Shown here: positions 7,190 to 17,100 of the stretch, piece by piece
Position numbering within the stretch: position 1 is the stretch's first letter
Layout: each line of letters opens with the position of its first letter
IMG/VR virus record: IMGVR_UViG_3300042503_000400
Coordinates: 1 to 54,835 of that record
Length of the DNA stretch: 54,835 nt
Strand: one strand, 5' to 3'
Source: a virus
Translations under genes and position numbers: made by a program
The notes under the pieces: generated by a model
What the model was told of the DNA's origin: nothing
The model's input: the letters and a program-made list of their open reading frames with translations, nothing else
Database searches by the model: none

Positions 7190-7519
7190 ATGGCTACTCC
7201 AGAGGGCAAGATCAAGGCAGCGTTAGACCGGATGTTGAAGGCTGAGCGGGTGTGGTTTTACCCCCCGCAGGCCGGACCATTTGGTAGCGCAGGCATCCCC
7301 GACCGAGTTGCGGTCGTGGCAGGTTTGTTCGTGGGTATCGAGTGTAAAGCTGACGCCACCAAAAAGCCCGCCGCCCTGCAGATAAAGTGCATGGCGGACA
7401 TCGAAGCTGCGGGTGGCAAGTGTTTCGTGGTCTATGACAAGGCCACAATCGAGCAGGTAAGGGAGTGGATACATGCTTGTCGTCGAGTCCGCGAGGGCCG
7501 TAGCCCTCAAACTGAGTGA
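7190..7519 (+). CDS. VRR-NUC domain nuclease
   Basis: 109 residues. The family signature is visible as IPDRV (Pro37-Asp38) and GIECKA (Glu51-x-Lys53), followed by a Gln/Lys helix and the distal strand KCFVVYD. VRR-NUC proteins of this size are structure-specific nucleases. In phages they often lie beside SNF2-like helicases, as here, where the genes overlap by 47 bases. The start ATG 7190 follows the upstream TGA by two bases; TTG 7184 is possible. Confidence 0.9.
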   Translation: MATPEGKIKAALDRMLKAERVWFYPPQAGPFGSAGIPDRVAVVAGLFVGIECKADATKKPAALQIKCMADIEAAGGKCFVVYDKATIEQVREWIHACRRVREGRSPQTE

Positions 7520-9020
7520 CCCGCACCGGGTCCTAGAGTGCATACCCAAGGCGCGACAACTGCCGTCCGATCCACGCATCGTCGTGGTGCCCCACCGGGT
7601 GAAGGAGATGCAGCGTCTCAAGGAACTGGGGTTCAACCCGCCGTCACCCATTGCCTACCAGTACGACTGGCCCGGGCGCTTCACGCCATACGAGCACCAG
7701 AAGTCCACGGCTGAGTTCCTTACATTGCACAAGCGCTGCCTTGTGCTGAACTCGATCGGCACAGGCAAGACTGTCAGCGCCCTGTGGGCTGCCGACTACC
7801 TGATGAACATGGGCCTCATCAAGAAGGTGCTGATCCTGTCGCCCCTGTCCACCCTTGAGCGGGTGTGGGGTGACGCTGTGTTCAAGGAGTTGTACCACCG
7901 CAAGTCGGTGACCCTCTATGGTGACGCCAAGCGCAGGCTCAAGCTGCTCAAGACCGAGGCGGACTTCTACATCATCAACCACGACGGCTTCCCCATCATC
8001 GCCAAGGAAGCACTGGACATGTTCGACCTCGTCATCATCGACGAGGCGGCGGTCTACCGGAACCCATCGACCCGGCGCTTCAAGCAGTTCTATCGCTGGC
8101 TGCAGGTGCAGCCGAAGATGAACCTGTGGCTGATGACGGGCACACCCACCCCGAACGAGCCCACCGATGCGTGGGCGCTGGCCAAGCTGGTCGACAGCCC
8201 GCACATGAGCAAGAGCTACACCGGGTTCCGCGAGCAGGTCATGATGAAGATGGGCCAGTGGAAGTTCATCCCCCGCCCGGACAGCGTGGACATTGTGAAG
8301 CACGTGCTCCAGCCATCCATCCGCTTCACCCGGGAGGAGTGTCTCGACCTGCCGGACACCATCACGCAGACCCGCAAGGTGTCGCTGACCCCCGAGCAGG
8401 CCAAGCACTTCAAGCAGATGGTCAAACAGCTGGTCACCGAGGTGGCAGGCGGCACGATCACTGCCGTCAACGAGGCGGTCAAGGCGCAGAAGCTGATCCA
8501 GATCGCACTGGGTGTAGCTTACGGGGAGAATGGAGAGCTGCTCGAACTGGACTGTGGTCCACGGATCAGCGCCGTGAAGGAAGTCATCGAGGAAGCAGGC
8601 GAGAAGGTCATCCTGTTTGTTCCCCTGACGGGAACTCTGCGCATGCTGGAGCGCGAACTGTCCAAGGACTGGACGGTGGGCGTGGTCAACGGCGAGGTGT
8701 CATCCGCCAAGCGCAACGACATCTTCCACAACTTCCAGAACGCGCGTGACCCTCGTATACTTATTGCGCATCCTGCGACAATGGCGCATGGATTGACCTT
8801 GACAGCGGCGTCAACCGTTGTATGGTATGGTCCGATCACTAGTAATGAACAGTATGTTCAAGCTAACGGTCGTGTCGAACGTATCGGCAAGAAGCATGTG
8901 TCGAACGTCGTACACATTGAAGCAACTGAGGTGGAGCATCGCATCTATGAACGCCTGCAGAATAAGCAGAAGTTACAGGGTGTGCTGCTAGACCTGATAG
9001 CCCAGATGGGAAAGGAATAA
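7473..9020 (+). CDS. SNF2/SF2-type DNA helicase
   Basis: 515 residues. Motif I GTGKT at 96-100 (NSIGTGKTVSA), motif II DEAA at 190-193, motif III LMTGTPTPN, and a C-terminal lobe with the motif VI segment QANGRVERIGKK. The domain order is that of SWI2/SNF2 translocases. The enzyme probably moves along DNA to help replication or recombination and may deliver the overlapping VRR-NUC nuclease. From about base 8750 codon choice changes abruptly to A/T-ending codons, so the C-terminal lobe may have come from another lineage. Confidence 0.95.
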   Translation: MLVVESARAVALKLSDPHRVLECIPKARQLPSDPRIVVVPHRVKEMQRLKELGFNPPSPIAYQYDWPGRFTPYEHQKSTAEFLTLHKRCLVLNSIGTGKTVSALWAADYLMNMGLIKKVLILSPLSTLERVWGDAVFKELYHRKSVTLYGDAKRRLKLLKTEADFYIINHDGFPIIAKEALDMFDLVIIDEAAVYRNPSTRRFKQFYRWLQVQPKMNLWLMTGTPTPNEPTDAWALAKLVDSPHMSKSYTGFREQVMMKMGQWKFIPRPDSVDIVKHVLQPSIRFTREECLDLPDTITQTRKVSLTPEQAKHFKQMVKQLVTEVAGGTITAVNEAVKAQKLIQIALGVAYGENGELLELDCGPRISAVKEVIEEAGEKVILFVPLTGTLRMLERELSKDWTVGVVNGEVSSAKRNDIFHNFQNARDPRILIAHPATMAHGLTLTAASTVVWYGPITSNEQYVQANGRVERIGKKHVSNVVHIEATEVEHRIYERLQNKQKLQGVLLDLIAQMGKE

Positions 9021-9021
9021 C

Positions 9022-9249
9022 ATGTCGTTTAGCATTGAGAAGGACGTCCCGCTGCCGGAGAAGAACGTGCGCTGGAAGTATCCGTTCGACCAGATGGAAG
9101 TTGGCGACAGCTTCTTCGTCGTGAACAAGGACACCACGCAGATGTCTGCGCTGTGCAAGCGGGCGGGCAAGCGGCTCGAAGCACGGTTCGTCACCGCCAA
9201 GTCGGAAAAGAATGGGGCGCAGGGCGTCCGGGTGTGGAGGATGGAATGA
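9022..9249 (+). CDS. Small conserved phage protein
   Basis: 75 residues, one base after the helicase stop, with a GGAAAGGAA ribosome site. The layout (DVPLPEKNVRWKYPFDQMEV, then GDSFFVV, a basic helix CKRAGKRLEARF, and a final strand VRVWRME) is a short beta-helix-beta protein seen in many phage replication regions. It may bind DNA, but that is inferred only from the basic helix and context. Confidence 0.75.
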   Translation: MSFSIEKDVPLPEKNVRWKYPFDQMEVGDSFFVVNKDTTQMSALCKRAGKRLEARFVTAKSEKNGAQGVRVWRME

Positions 9250-9647
9250 GCTTTACAGTCGAGCAGGTGGTGGAGACTTACCTCAAACTGCGGAGGAAGA
9301 AGGAGGCAGTCGAGAACGAGACCAAGGATAAGGTCGCGGAACTCAAGGCCAAGATGACCAAGCTGGAGTCGTGGCTGATGCAGAAGGCAGACGACGAGGG
9401 TGTCACCTCGTTCAAGACTTCGGCGGGCACGGCCTTCGTGACCAGCACTGACTTCGCCAACGTCGCAGACTGGGATGCTGTGCTCACCTTCGTCAAGGAG
9501 CATGATGCGTTCGACATGCTGGAGAAGCGCGTGGCCAAGGCTGCGGTGCGGGCTCACATGGAGGAGACTGGCGACGTGCCACCGGGCATCACCTATGGTA
9601 CCAAGCTGGGCATCAACATCCGCAAGGCGTCAGGGGGTGACGAATGA
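9246..9647 (+). CDS. Conserved phage protein with N-terminal coiled coil
   Basis: 133 residues from ATG 9246, an ATGA overlap with the previous gene; the frame is open upstream only as a shadow. Residues about 10-45 are a Lys/Glu coiled coil (KLRRKKEAVENETKDKVAEL). A compact region around VTSFKTSAGTAFVT and DWDAVLTFVKEHDAFDMLEK follows, ending with ITYGTKLGINIRK. Similar genes often sit in phage replication modules, but the activity is unknown. Confidence 0.8.
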   Translation: MSFTVEQVVETYLKLRRKKEAVENETKDKVAELKAKMTKLESWLMQKADDEGVTSFKTSAGTAFVTSTDFANVADWDAVLTFVKEHDAFDMLEKRVAKAAVRAHMEETGDVPPGITYGTKLGINIRKASGGDE

Positions 9648-9925
9648 GGTGGCTTCGCAGAATGGTGCGCCGCTGGCTGGAAGGTCCCACGGTGGAGGCG
9701 GTTGGTCGCGGCGGCAACGCAGAGAGCATGGCTCTCCACATGCTGAGCTCCGCGGATAACTCGGTGGCGCACGTCGTGACGCCGATCCGCAATGGCTTCC
9801 TTGTCAGCACCCGCGCCTACAACCCCAATGGTCCGGACAAAATCGACGCAGTCTACGCAGCAAGCGCAGACGAACTCGGGCCCCTGCTCGTCGCCGAGAT
9901 GGCGACGCGGCGTCTCACCAAGTAA
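9644..9925 (+). CDS. Small hypothetical protein
   Basis: 93 residues; ATGA overlap with the previous stop and AGGGGGTGA upstream. A very basic N-terminus (MRWLRRMVRRWLEG) precedes a beta-rich section (VAHVVTPIRNGFLVSTRAY). The basic helix could bind nucleic acid or a membrane surface. No family recognised. Confidence 0.7.
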   Translation: MRWLRRMVRRWLEGPTVEAVGRGGNAESMALHMLSSADNSVAHVVTPIRNGFLVSTRAYNPNGPDKIDAVYAASADELGPLLVAEMATRRLTK

Positions 9926-9942
9926 CGCTCAGAGAGGACAAC

Positions 9943-10941
9943 ATGAGCAACATCGTACCTTCCAACATCCAAATCCCGGCGCACCTCGCACGTGTGGTCG
10001 GTCAACCCTCTGCACTGTCGGCCGCTCTGGCCGGTGGTCTGGCAGGTGGCGCAGAGTACCCGCGCATCTCCATCAAGGGCAGCCGCTTCCGCATCATCGA
10101 GGGTGGTGCTGAGACTGTGCTTGAGGACACCAAGCTGTCGGTCGTGATCGTGGGTGCCAACCCGCGCCTGTCCAAGACGTTCTATGCCAAGCAGTGGACC
10201 CCGGACAGTGAGCCCTCGTCGCCTGACTGCTACTCGCTGGATGGCGTCCGCCCGCATGGTGAGAGCACCGACCCGCAGAACGACACCTGCGCTGGCTGCC
10301 CGATGAACGCATGGGGTTCCAAGATCACGCCGATGGGCCAGCAGATCAAAGCCTGCGCCGACCAGAAGCGTCTGGCTGTCGTGGCATCCAACGACCCCGA
10401 GGGTCCGGTGTACCTGCTGCAGATCACCCCGGCCGCGCTCAAGGGTCTGGGTTCCTACCAGAAGGAACTGCAGATGCGGGGCATCCCGGTCGAGGCAGTC
10501 AAGACCGTGGTCACCTTCGACACTGACGCCAGCTTCCCGAAGCTGATGTTCAAGTTCGGCGGCTTCCTTGACGAGGGTGAGTACGCTGCGGTCGAAGGGC
10601 TGTTCGGTTCGGACAAGGTGCTTGAGATCACTGGCGAGAAAGAAACCGCCGCTGAACCCAAGGGCGAAGCCAAGCCGAAGGCAGCTGCCAAGCCCGCCGC
10701 TGTCGCTGCCAAGCCGAAGCCTGCTCCGGTCGAGGAGGAAGAAGCCCCGGCACCCAAGCGTGGGTTCGGTGCGAAGGCAGCCGCTCCGGTCGAGGAGGAA
10801 GAAGCTCCGGCCCCCAAGCCGAAGCCTGCCGCCAAGGCCGCAGCACCCAAGGCCGCAGCACCCAAGGTGGAGAAGGCTGGTGCCAGCTCTCTCGCCGACG
10901 AGATCGCTGATCTGATGTCGGACATGGACGACGATGACTGA
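9943..10941 (+). CDS. Single-stranded DNA-binding-like protein with cysteine cluster and acidic tail
   Basis: 332 residues. Residues about 1-225 form a globular core with Cys96, Cys116, Cys119 and Cys138 spaced as a possible zinc site (DTCAGCP holds the central pair). Residues about 230-305 are a low-complexity Ala/Pro/Lys/Glu linker with repeated PVEEEEAPAPK. The C-terminus ends DLMSDMDDDD, the kind of acidic tip by which SSBs recruit partners. Location between nuclease/helicase and primase genes supports an SSB or annealing role. The start has GAGAGGAC upstream. Confidence 0.75.
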   Translation: MSNIVPSNIQIPAHLARVVGQPSALSAALAGGLAGGAEYPRISIKGSRFRIIEGGAETVLEDTKLSVVIVGANPRLSKTFYAKQWTPDSEPSSPDCYSLDGVRPHGESTDPQNDTCAGCPMNAWGSKITPMGQQIKACADQKRLAVVASNDPEGPVYLLQITPAALKGLGSYQKELQMRGIPVEAVKTVVTFDTDASFPKLMFKFGGFLDEGEYAAVEGLFGSDKVLEITGEKETAAEPKGEAKPKAAAKPAAVAAKPKPAPVEEEEAPAPKRGFGAKAAAPVEEEEAPAPKPKPAAKAAAPKAAAPKVEKAGASSLADEIADLMSDMDDDD

Positions 10942-11218
10942 GCAGAAGCGGATCACGTTCGAGAAGATCGACGCGCTCCGTAGGCACATGCTGCTCACGC
11001 ACACCCAGATGGCAAGGTTACTCGGGGTATCCCGGGTAACCTACTACAACTGGAAAAAAGAGGGCCACCCTGCCGAGCGCAACGCCACGAAAACGCGGGC
11101 TATCCTAAAGGACATGCTCCGTGTTATGACAGAACACGAGTGGCCGGCACCGGCCATCGTGGCAATGGATCAGGACGACAGACTGATTGCATTGCAGAAG
11201 TTGCTTCTCGTAAAATAA
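10934..11218 (+). CDS. Helix-turn-helix DNA-binding protein
   Basis: 94 residues. TQMARLLGVSRVTYYNWKKEG (shown in part) at about 23-43 has the exact Cro/CI-type helix-turn-helix layout: MARLLGVS, then RVTYYNWKKEG as recognition helix. The remainder is helical. It overlaps the SSB gene by 8 bases and is followed by a GC-rich hairpin. It may regulate phage promoters or act as a replication accessory protein. Confidence 0.8.
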   Translation: MTEQKRITFEKIDALRRHMLLTHTQMARLLGVSRVTYYNWKKEGHPAERNATKTRAILKDMLRVMTEHEWPAPAIVAMDQDDRLIALQKLLLVK

Positions 11219-11220
11219 AG

Positions 11221-11243
11221 GTGGGGGGTGTCGAGCCCCCCAC
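11221..11243 (+). terminator. GC-rich hairpin between HTH and primase genes
   Basis: GTGGGGGG (11221-11228) pairs perfectly with CCCCCCAC (11236-11243) around a seven-base loop, two bases after the HTH stop codon. No T-run follows, so it may attenuate or stabilise the RNA rather than end transcription. Confidence 0.55.
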
Positions 11244-11263
11244 ACACCGAGCAGGGTAGGGAC

Positions 11264-14131
11264 ATGGACACAGCAGAGTTCTTGGGCAGGGTGCTGCCCG
11301 GCGAAGGGTATTATGTAGCGACAGTTATCAACCCGGACAGACGTGCGCAGAAGTCTTACGAGACCATAGACGCGCTGTCCAACGCGGTCATCCGGATCGA
11401 CATTGCTGGTGGTAACGTGTACTACGCAATGTCCTCGTTCACCGAGGCGGGCAACCGCAAGCAGGTGAACGTCAAGCAGACCAAGGCCCTGTTCATCGAC
11501 ATCGACTGCGGTGAGGACAAGCCCTTCGCCGACCAGCGCGAGGGCGCCAAGGCCCTCAAGACATTCCTCAAAGCCAGTGGCCTGCCACCACCCATGATCG
11601 TCAACTCGGGCCGTGGTCTCCACGTGTACTGGCCGTTGACCGAGGCGCTTGCGCCCGCTGACTGGCAGCCTCTGGCTGATGCACTCAAGGAGTGCGCGAA
11701 GCAGCATGGCTTCGAGATCGACCCGGCGGTGACCGCGGACAGCGCCCGGGTGCTGCGCCCAGTGGGTACCCACAACCCCAAGAACGGGGCGGAAGTGGTG
11801 CTCATCAAGGACGCACCTGACAACGACCCCGATGATCTGCGCCAGCTCCTAGCAAACTACATGTACCGTGCCCCCACCAAGCGGGGCTTCGCTGCGCAGG
11901 CCAAGCCTGTGTCCAGCATCACGGGAGCACTTGCGTCCGGGCAGGAGTACGAGCCTGCTATCGCGGGCAACATCATCGAAGGCTGCGCACAGGTACGCTG
12001 GGCTGCCAACAACCAAGGGGATGTGGAGGAGCCGTTCTGGTACGCGCTGCTCGGCATCGCTGCCTTCTGTGACGACCCGGAAGGGACGGCCATCGCGTGG
12101 TCAGACCAGCACCCGGACTACGACTATAGTCGTACTGTCCTCAAGGTGGAGCAGTGGAGAGGCAAGGCCACGGGACCAACCACCTGCGCCAAGTTCAAGG
12201 ACCTGCGCTCGACGGGCTGCAACAAGTGTCCCTTTGCTGGCAAGATCACCTCCCCCTGTCAGATCGGCCGCAAGCTGACTGAGGCCGAGGGCCCGGCCGA
12301 GGATGCACTTGACGAAGTGGCACATGAAGTGCCCATGCCTGCGGGCTTCAAGCGTGTGGCCAAGGGTGGCATCGCCCAGACCATCGACGACACTGACATC
12401 ATGGTCGTACCGTTCGACCTGTACCCCGTGAGCTACGGCAAGGACGAAGCGCTGGGGTACGAGGTGGTCCGCTTCCACTGGAAGCGCCCGCACAAGGGCT
12501 GGCAGGAACTCAAGTTCAGGCAAGCCTACCTCGCCGACGGGAACCGCGAGTTCCCCACAGCCATCGCTGACCAAGGTATCGTGCTGCCCTTCAAGGGCAT
12601 AACCGAGAGGTTCCAATACATGCTCCGTTCCTACATGGATGAACTCCGCAAGCTCAAGACGACCACCAACCTCTACACCACGCTCGGGTGGAAGGAGGAG
12701 AACTCCCTGTTCGTGCTCGGCGACAAGCAAGTCCGCAAGGACGAGCAAGGCCAGACCGTGGTCGAGGATGTCGTGCTGTCCTCTGCGGTGCAGCGCATCG
12801 GCACTGGGATGTATGGCACCAAGGGTGACCACGAGAAGTGGATCAAGATCACCAAGCTCATGGAAGCTGCCGGGCTCAAGGCTCACATCTTCGCCATGGG
12901 CGTGTCCATGTCCGCGCCGCTCTACCAGTTCACCGGGCTCAAGGGTGCGGTGCTGTCGCTCTACGGGCCGACAGGTAGCGGCAAGTCGCTGGCTCAGCTG
13001 GCGATGCAGTCTGTCTGGGGCAACCCTGTCGAGCTGCACTTCCAGTCTAAGTACACACAGAACGCGCTGTTCACCCGCCTGTCGTTCCTGAACAACCTGC
13101 CCATGACGATCGACGAGACCACCATGATGCCCGACAAAGAGGTCGGCGACTTCATCTACGGTGTGACGCAGGGCCGGGACAAGAGCCGCCTCAATGCCCG
13201 GGTGGAGGAGCGTGATCCGCGGACGTGGGCTACGCCTGTGACCCTGTCAACCAACCGTCCGATGGGCGGCAAGCTGCTGGCTGGTAACTTCGAGACTGAC
13301 GCGCAGATGGCCCGGATGTTGGAGCTTTCGCTGGAGAGTTCGGACATCTTCACCAAGAGCACGGATGTGGGGCGCAAGTTCTACAACACCATCACCCGCA
13401 ACTACGGCCATGTCGGCCTGCTGATCCTCCAGTGGCTGGTGGACAAGGGCGAGGTCGCCATCGTCAAGATGATCGCCGACCACATGGTCGCCTTCGAGAA
13501 GAAGTACAAGGTTCGGTTCAGCGGCGAGGAGCGGTACTGGGAAGTCATGATCGTGCTGGCTGACCTGATGAACAAGGTCGCGGTAGAGAACGGCTGGGTG
13601 GACTACGACTACACCAAGGCCACTGAGTTCGCACTAGAGCAGGCAGGCATGATCCGCCGCAGCATCAGCGCCGCCAAGCTGGATGAGTTCGACTTGCTGG
13701 GCGAATACCTCAACGAGATGCGTGCTGCCACTGTCCTCGTCTCCCACATCGACGGCCACGACCTGCCGATCTACGACCCCAGCAGGCTGCCACGCGCAGA
13801 AGTCCGGGTGCGGTTCGACCTGTACCGCAAGGCCACCAATGCCAAGAACGATCGGGGCATCCTGCTTGTGGACCGCACCCACTTCCGTCAGTGGATGGCC
13901 AGCCGGGGCGGGGACTGGAAGAAGTTTAGCGACGTGCTCGTGTCGGAAAGCGTCGACGCCACGCCGTCATCCAAGAAGGCCATCCTCGGCCGGGGCATCC
14001 CAGAACTGCGGCTCCCTCAGACCTACGTGGTCGGCATCAACCTTGCCCACGACCGGCTCCATACTCTCTTGGAGAATGAGGATAACCGGCCGGAGAGCAT
14101 GACGCTGGGTCAGCTGCGGGCAATGCCCTAG
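11264..14131 (+). CDS. Primase-helicase: AEP-type primase fused to DUF927-like helicase
   Basis: 955 residues from ATG 11264 with GGGTAGGG upstream; GTG 11228 lies in the hairpin and is unlikely. The primase half has the metal pair Asp79-x-Asp81 (LFIDIDCGED), the strand NSGRGLHVYWPL with its catalytic His, and DSARVLRPVGTHN, as in archaeo-eukaryotic-type primases. Cysteines 308, 319, 322 and 332 form a likely zinc or iron-sulfur knot between domains. The helicase half has Walker A GPTGSGKS (568-575) and TIDETTMM with the DUF927 layout. It would prime and unwind DNA at the phage fork. Its stop shares CTAG with the convergent giant gene. Confidence 0.92.
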   Translation: MDTAEFLGRVLPGEGYYVATVINPDRRAQKSYETIDALSNAVIRIDIAGGNVYYAMSSFTEAGNRKQVNVKQTKALFIDIDCGEDKPFADQREGAKALKTFLKASGLPPPMIVNSGRGLHVYWPLTEALAPADWQPLADALKECAKQHGFEIDPAVTADSARVLRPVGTHNPKNGAEVVLIKDAPDNDPDDLRQLLANYMYRAPTKRGFAAQAKPVSSITGALASGQEYEPAIAGNIIEGCAQVRWAANNQGDVEEPFWYALLGIAAFCDDPEGTAIAWSDQHPDYDYSRTVLKVEQWRGKATGPTTCAKFKDLRSTGCNKCPFAGKITSPCQIGRKLTEAEGPAEDALDEVAHEVPMPAGFKRVAKGGIAQTIDDTDIMVVPFDLYPVSYGKDEALGYEVVRFHWKRPHKGWQELKFRQAYLADGNREFPTAIADQGIVLPFKGITERFQYMLRSYMDELRKLKTTTNLYTTLGWKEENSLFVLGDKQVRKDEQGQTVVEDVVLSSAVQRIGTGMYGTKGDHEKWIKITKLMEAAGLKAHIFAMGVSMSAPLYQFTGLKGAVLSLYGPTGSGKSLAQLAMQSVWGNPVELHFQSKYTQNALFTRLSFLNNLPMTIDETTMMPDKEVGDFIYGVTQGRDKSRLNARVEERDPRTWATPVTLSTNRPMGGKLLAGNFETDAQMARMLELSLESSDIFTKSTDVGRKFYNTITRNYGHVGLLILQWLVDKGEVAIVKMIADHMVAFEKKYKVRFSGEERYWEVMIVLADLMNKVAVENGWVDYDYTKATEFALEQAGMIRRSISAAKLDEFDLLGEYLNEMRAATVLVSHIDGHDLPIYDPSRLPRAEVRVRFDLYRKATNAKNDRGILLVDRTHFRQWMASRGGDWKKFSDVLVSESVDATPSSKKAILGRGIPELRLPQTYVVGINLAHDRLHTLLENEDNRPESMTLGQLRAMP

Positions 14132-17100
14132 TTCAGCGTCATCAAGTCGATTAGGTTCTGCAGATCACGCTCGGCAGCATTAGGCGCGGACCGCAAGGTC
14201 CGCTCCATAGCTGGACGATCTGCTTCTTTTAACGCACGCTGAGAGTTCTTGACGAAGTTCTTGATCTCCAGACCAGTGCCCTTGGACCCTGCGTTCCACG
14301 TGTCAACTTCCGCTTCGATCTCACGCGCCCGCGCCCGGTCGCCCTCCATCATGGCCTTGACCCATCCAGTCCTGTACGCCGTAGTTTGCTCACGCTGGTA
14401 GTCCGTGATGCGTTTGGCCATACCGATCATCTCGTACTGACGGGAAGCCGCGACTGGGTAGAACCCAAGCACCCGCGTCAGAACGACACCGGCACTCATC
14501 TCCGGCGACACAGTGTAACCGCGCCGATCAGTAATTGCACCGTTCTGCATGTAGACGTAGGCTTCACCAGCCGCACGCATCATGGTTACGGGGGACTCGC
14601 GCAGTACATCTTCAACATCCACCGTGGCGGTGAATGGGGCCGTGAGCGCCTGTTTGGCAAACGTACCTGTAGCACCAATCATGCCTGCAGCAGGACCGAG
14701 GATTTCCATGACAGACCGGAACGGGTCAGCCCCAGCTATGAGAGCGCCCGAGCCCGGCAGCAAATCCCCGAGTGAGGTCTTGGCGGCCACGTCTCCGGGT
14801 ACGAACTGGTTGACCAAGCCCTGCATAAGCAGCGGCGACATCCCCGGGAAGATGCTGTCCAACATCTGCGCTGCTTCGTAACGGGCGCCCTGCCATCCGG
14901 AGATTTTTAGGGTCTGCGCGATGGTGTCGATGACATCTTCAAGGTCTTCCGCGAAGGGCAGACCCGCCAGACCTGTCAGCATCCACAAGGACCCCAACAT
15001 AAAAATCTGTCCCTTGCGGTCCATGTTGGCCAGCAGCTGGACAGACGTGGTGACGAACACCTTGTACATGTAGGCAAAAGACTGGATGCCCGAGCGCCAT
15101 GCAGGCGGACGGTTAAGGACGGCGTAGTCACCAAGCGTAAGGTCCAGTGCTTGCAGCGAGAACTGTGTCGCTTGGTCGTGCGCCTCGGCTTCTGTCTTAC
15201 CGGCTGCCAGCTTGCGGGCGTATTCAAGCCGATAGGCTGTAAGACCTGCAGTCTGGCGCGACGCGCGTTCAAACGAGTTGAACGTCCACATCCATACGTC
15301 GATGGCTTTCTGGGTAGCCCCGCGAGTTACCCGCCCGCGGGATGTACCGATGAGCGAGTTGGTCTGGGCGGGCGTTAGCTTGCCGTCAAGGATACCTTCC
15401 TTGAGGAACTGTGCTTCTCTGGCCGACAGACCAAACTGTTTCTGGAGTTTGTCACTGGCTTCCACCTCAGCAAAAAACTCAGCGGTATCGAACCGACTGT
15501 CAACAATACTGCGCCCACCTACCTGCACAGCAGCACGAACCATCTCCTTGTGGACGTTACCGAGACCGAAGCCCCCACCGAAAGCGGTTTTGCTGTTGTA
15601 TGAAGCGAGATAGGGGACGACGTTGGTCTCCAGCGCTACGAAGTTCATAGCCCCCGTTGCAACAGAGCCGCCCAGCTGGACCATAGAAGTAATTGCCCGC
15701 AAGGCGGACACCCAAGGCTTCGCCCCGAAGTCGGATTCGTCAACGCTTCTGTTGCCCTCGACAAACTCCATCGTCTTAGCGGCTTCGCCGTAGAACTGGT
15801 TGGCGCGGTTGGCGGGACCGCCACGGGTCTGCTGTACCATGTGGGCGTAGGCTTCATAGATACGGCGTGCGTCCACCTTGGCCTCACGGGAGACCGTGGG
15901 GTCTGCGTCCATAGCATCGGCGCGTTCTTTCAGAACCTCCGCCCAGTCGCGCCCGGTGCGCGGGTCCTTGAGCTCCGCGTTCCACAGTTCATTCGTGGAC
16001 CTCATGCTGCGGTCCATAAGCTCTGACCTACGCACACGCGTGGCGATCTTGGCCACAGTAGATGCGCGACCTTCAATGTGACGAGATGCAGCCATGATCG
16101 CGTCCGGGTCGGCGCCGGGGGTAAACGCCCGCATCAGGCGGTTACGAGCTGAGCTGTTCTGCCGAGTGAGCGCGACGACCAACTGTTCCAATTTTTGCGG
16201 CGACAGGTTGATGTCAAACTGCCGGATGCCGCGAAGGAACTCGTTAAGGTTGAGGTCCGGCGGCGCAGCTACGGTTTCCAGCGCGGTTTCAGGCACAGCC
16301 TGTAGCGTTACATTGCCGAGCACGTAGCCTTGTGCGGCGTCGCTGTAGTACATCACCTCGAACGGGGTGTTACCAAAGGCTTCGTTGGCCTTGCCCGACA
16401 TCTCCACAGCTTCCGACAACGAGTCAAACTGGGAGTAGACCAGTTGCTCCCGGTAGGAGTCCTTGACCTGCACCGGCTTGCCACCGACTAGGGCTACGAC
16501 ACGCATCTGGAACCGCCCCTCCCGAAGGATAGGAACGTACCCGGTGAACAGCGTGCGCTTGGTGTAAGCGTCCGCGTCTTGGTTGGCGATCTCGGCGGTG
16601 ATGATTTGCTTCACCTTGTCCTGCACCGCGAACTTGTCACCCTTGAGGGATAGGCGCTGCCGGAAGCCCTTGAGCTTGGCAATTAGATCGTCTGCGATCT
16701 GGGCTTCCATGGCAGCAGGTAGAGTTCTGTCTACTTCGCTGCCTGCCTCGCCCTTGATGAACACACGCGGCTCTACGAGCAGCTTGCGCAGTGCATCGAA
16801 ACGATCTGTCGACTCCCCAATGAGCGCCATGTTTGTCTGGCGCAGCACATCGTTGGCGTAGGTCTGATAGTCGGGGTCGAGCCTAGCGCCGCCGGACTCG
16901 CTCACGGTGACGTCTGTGGTGTACAAGTTACTGTACGTTTCGGCCACCGTTACGAGCGCTGCCCGCTCATCCGCAGTTAGCTCTCCATCCGTGACAGACT
17001 GCGCCAGTTTGCGGAACATAAGATCGCGGTTGTCGATCAGGCTCTGGTAGTGCGCCTCCAAAAGTTCAAGCTCAATACCGTCCATGGCTTTACGGACGGA

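Noticed and set aside
10680-10880. Repeats in the SSB-like gene as a mobile or CRISPR-like array
   Set aside because: They encode an in-frame Ala/Pro/Lys/Glu linker with irregular unit size; low complexity explains them.
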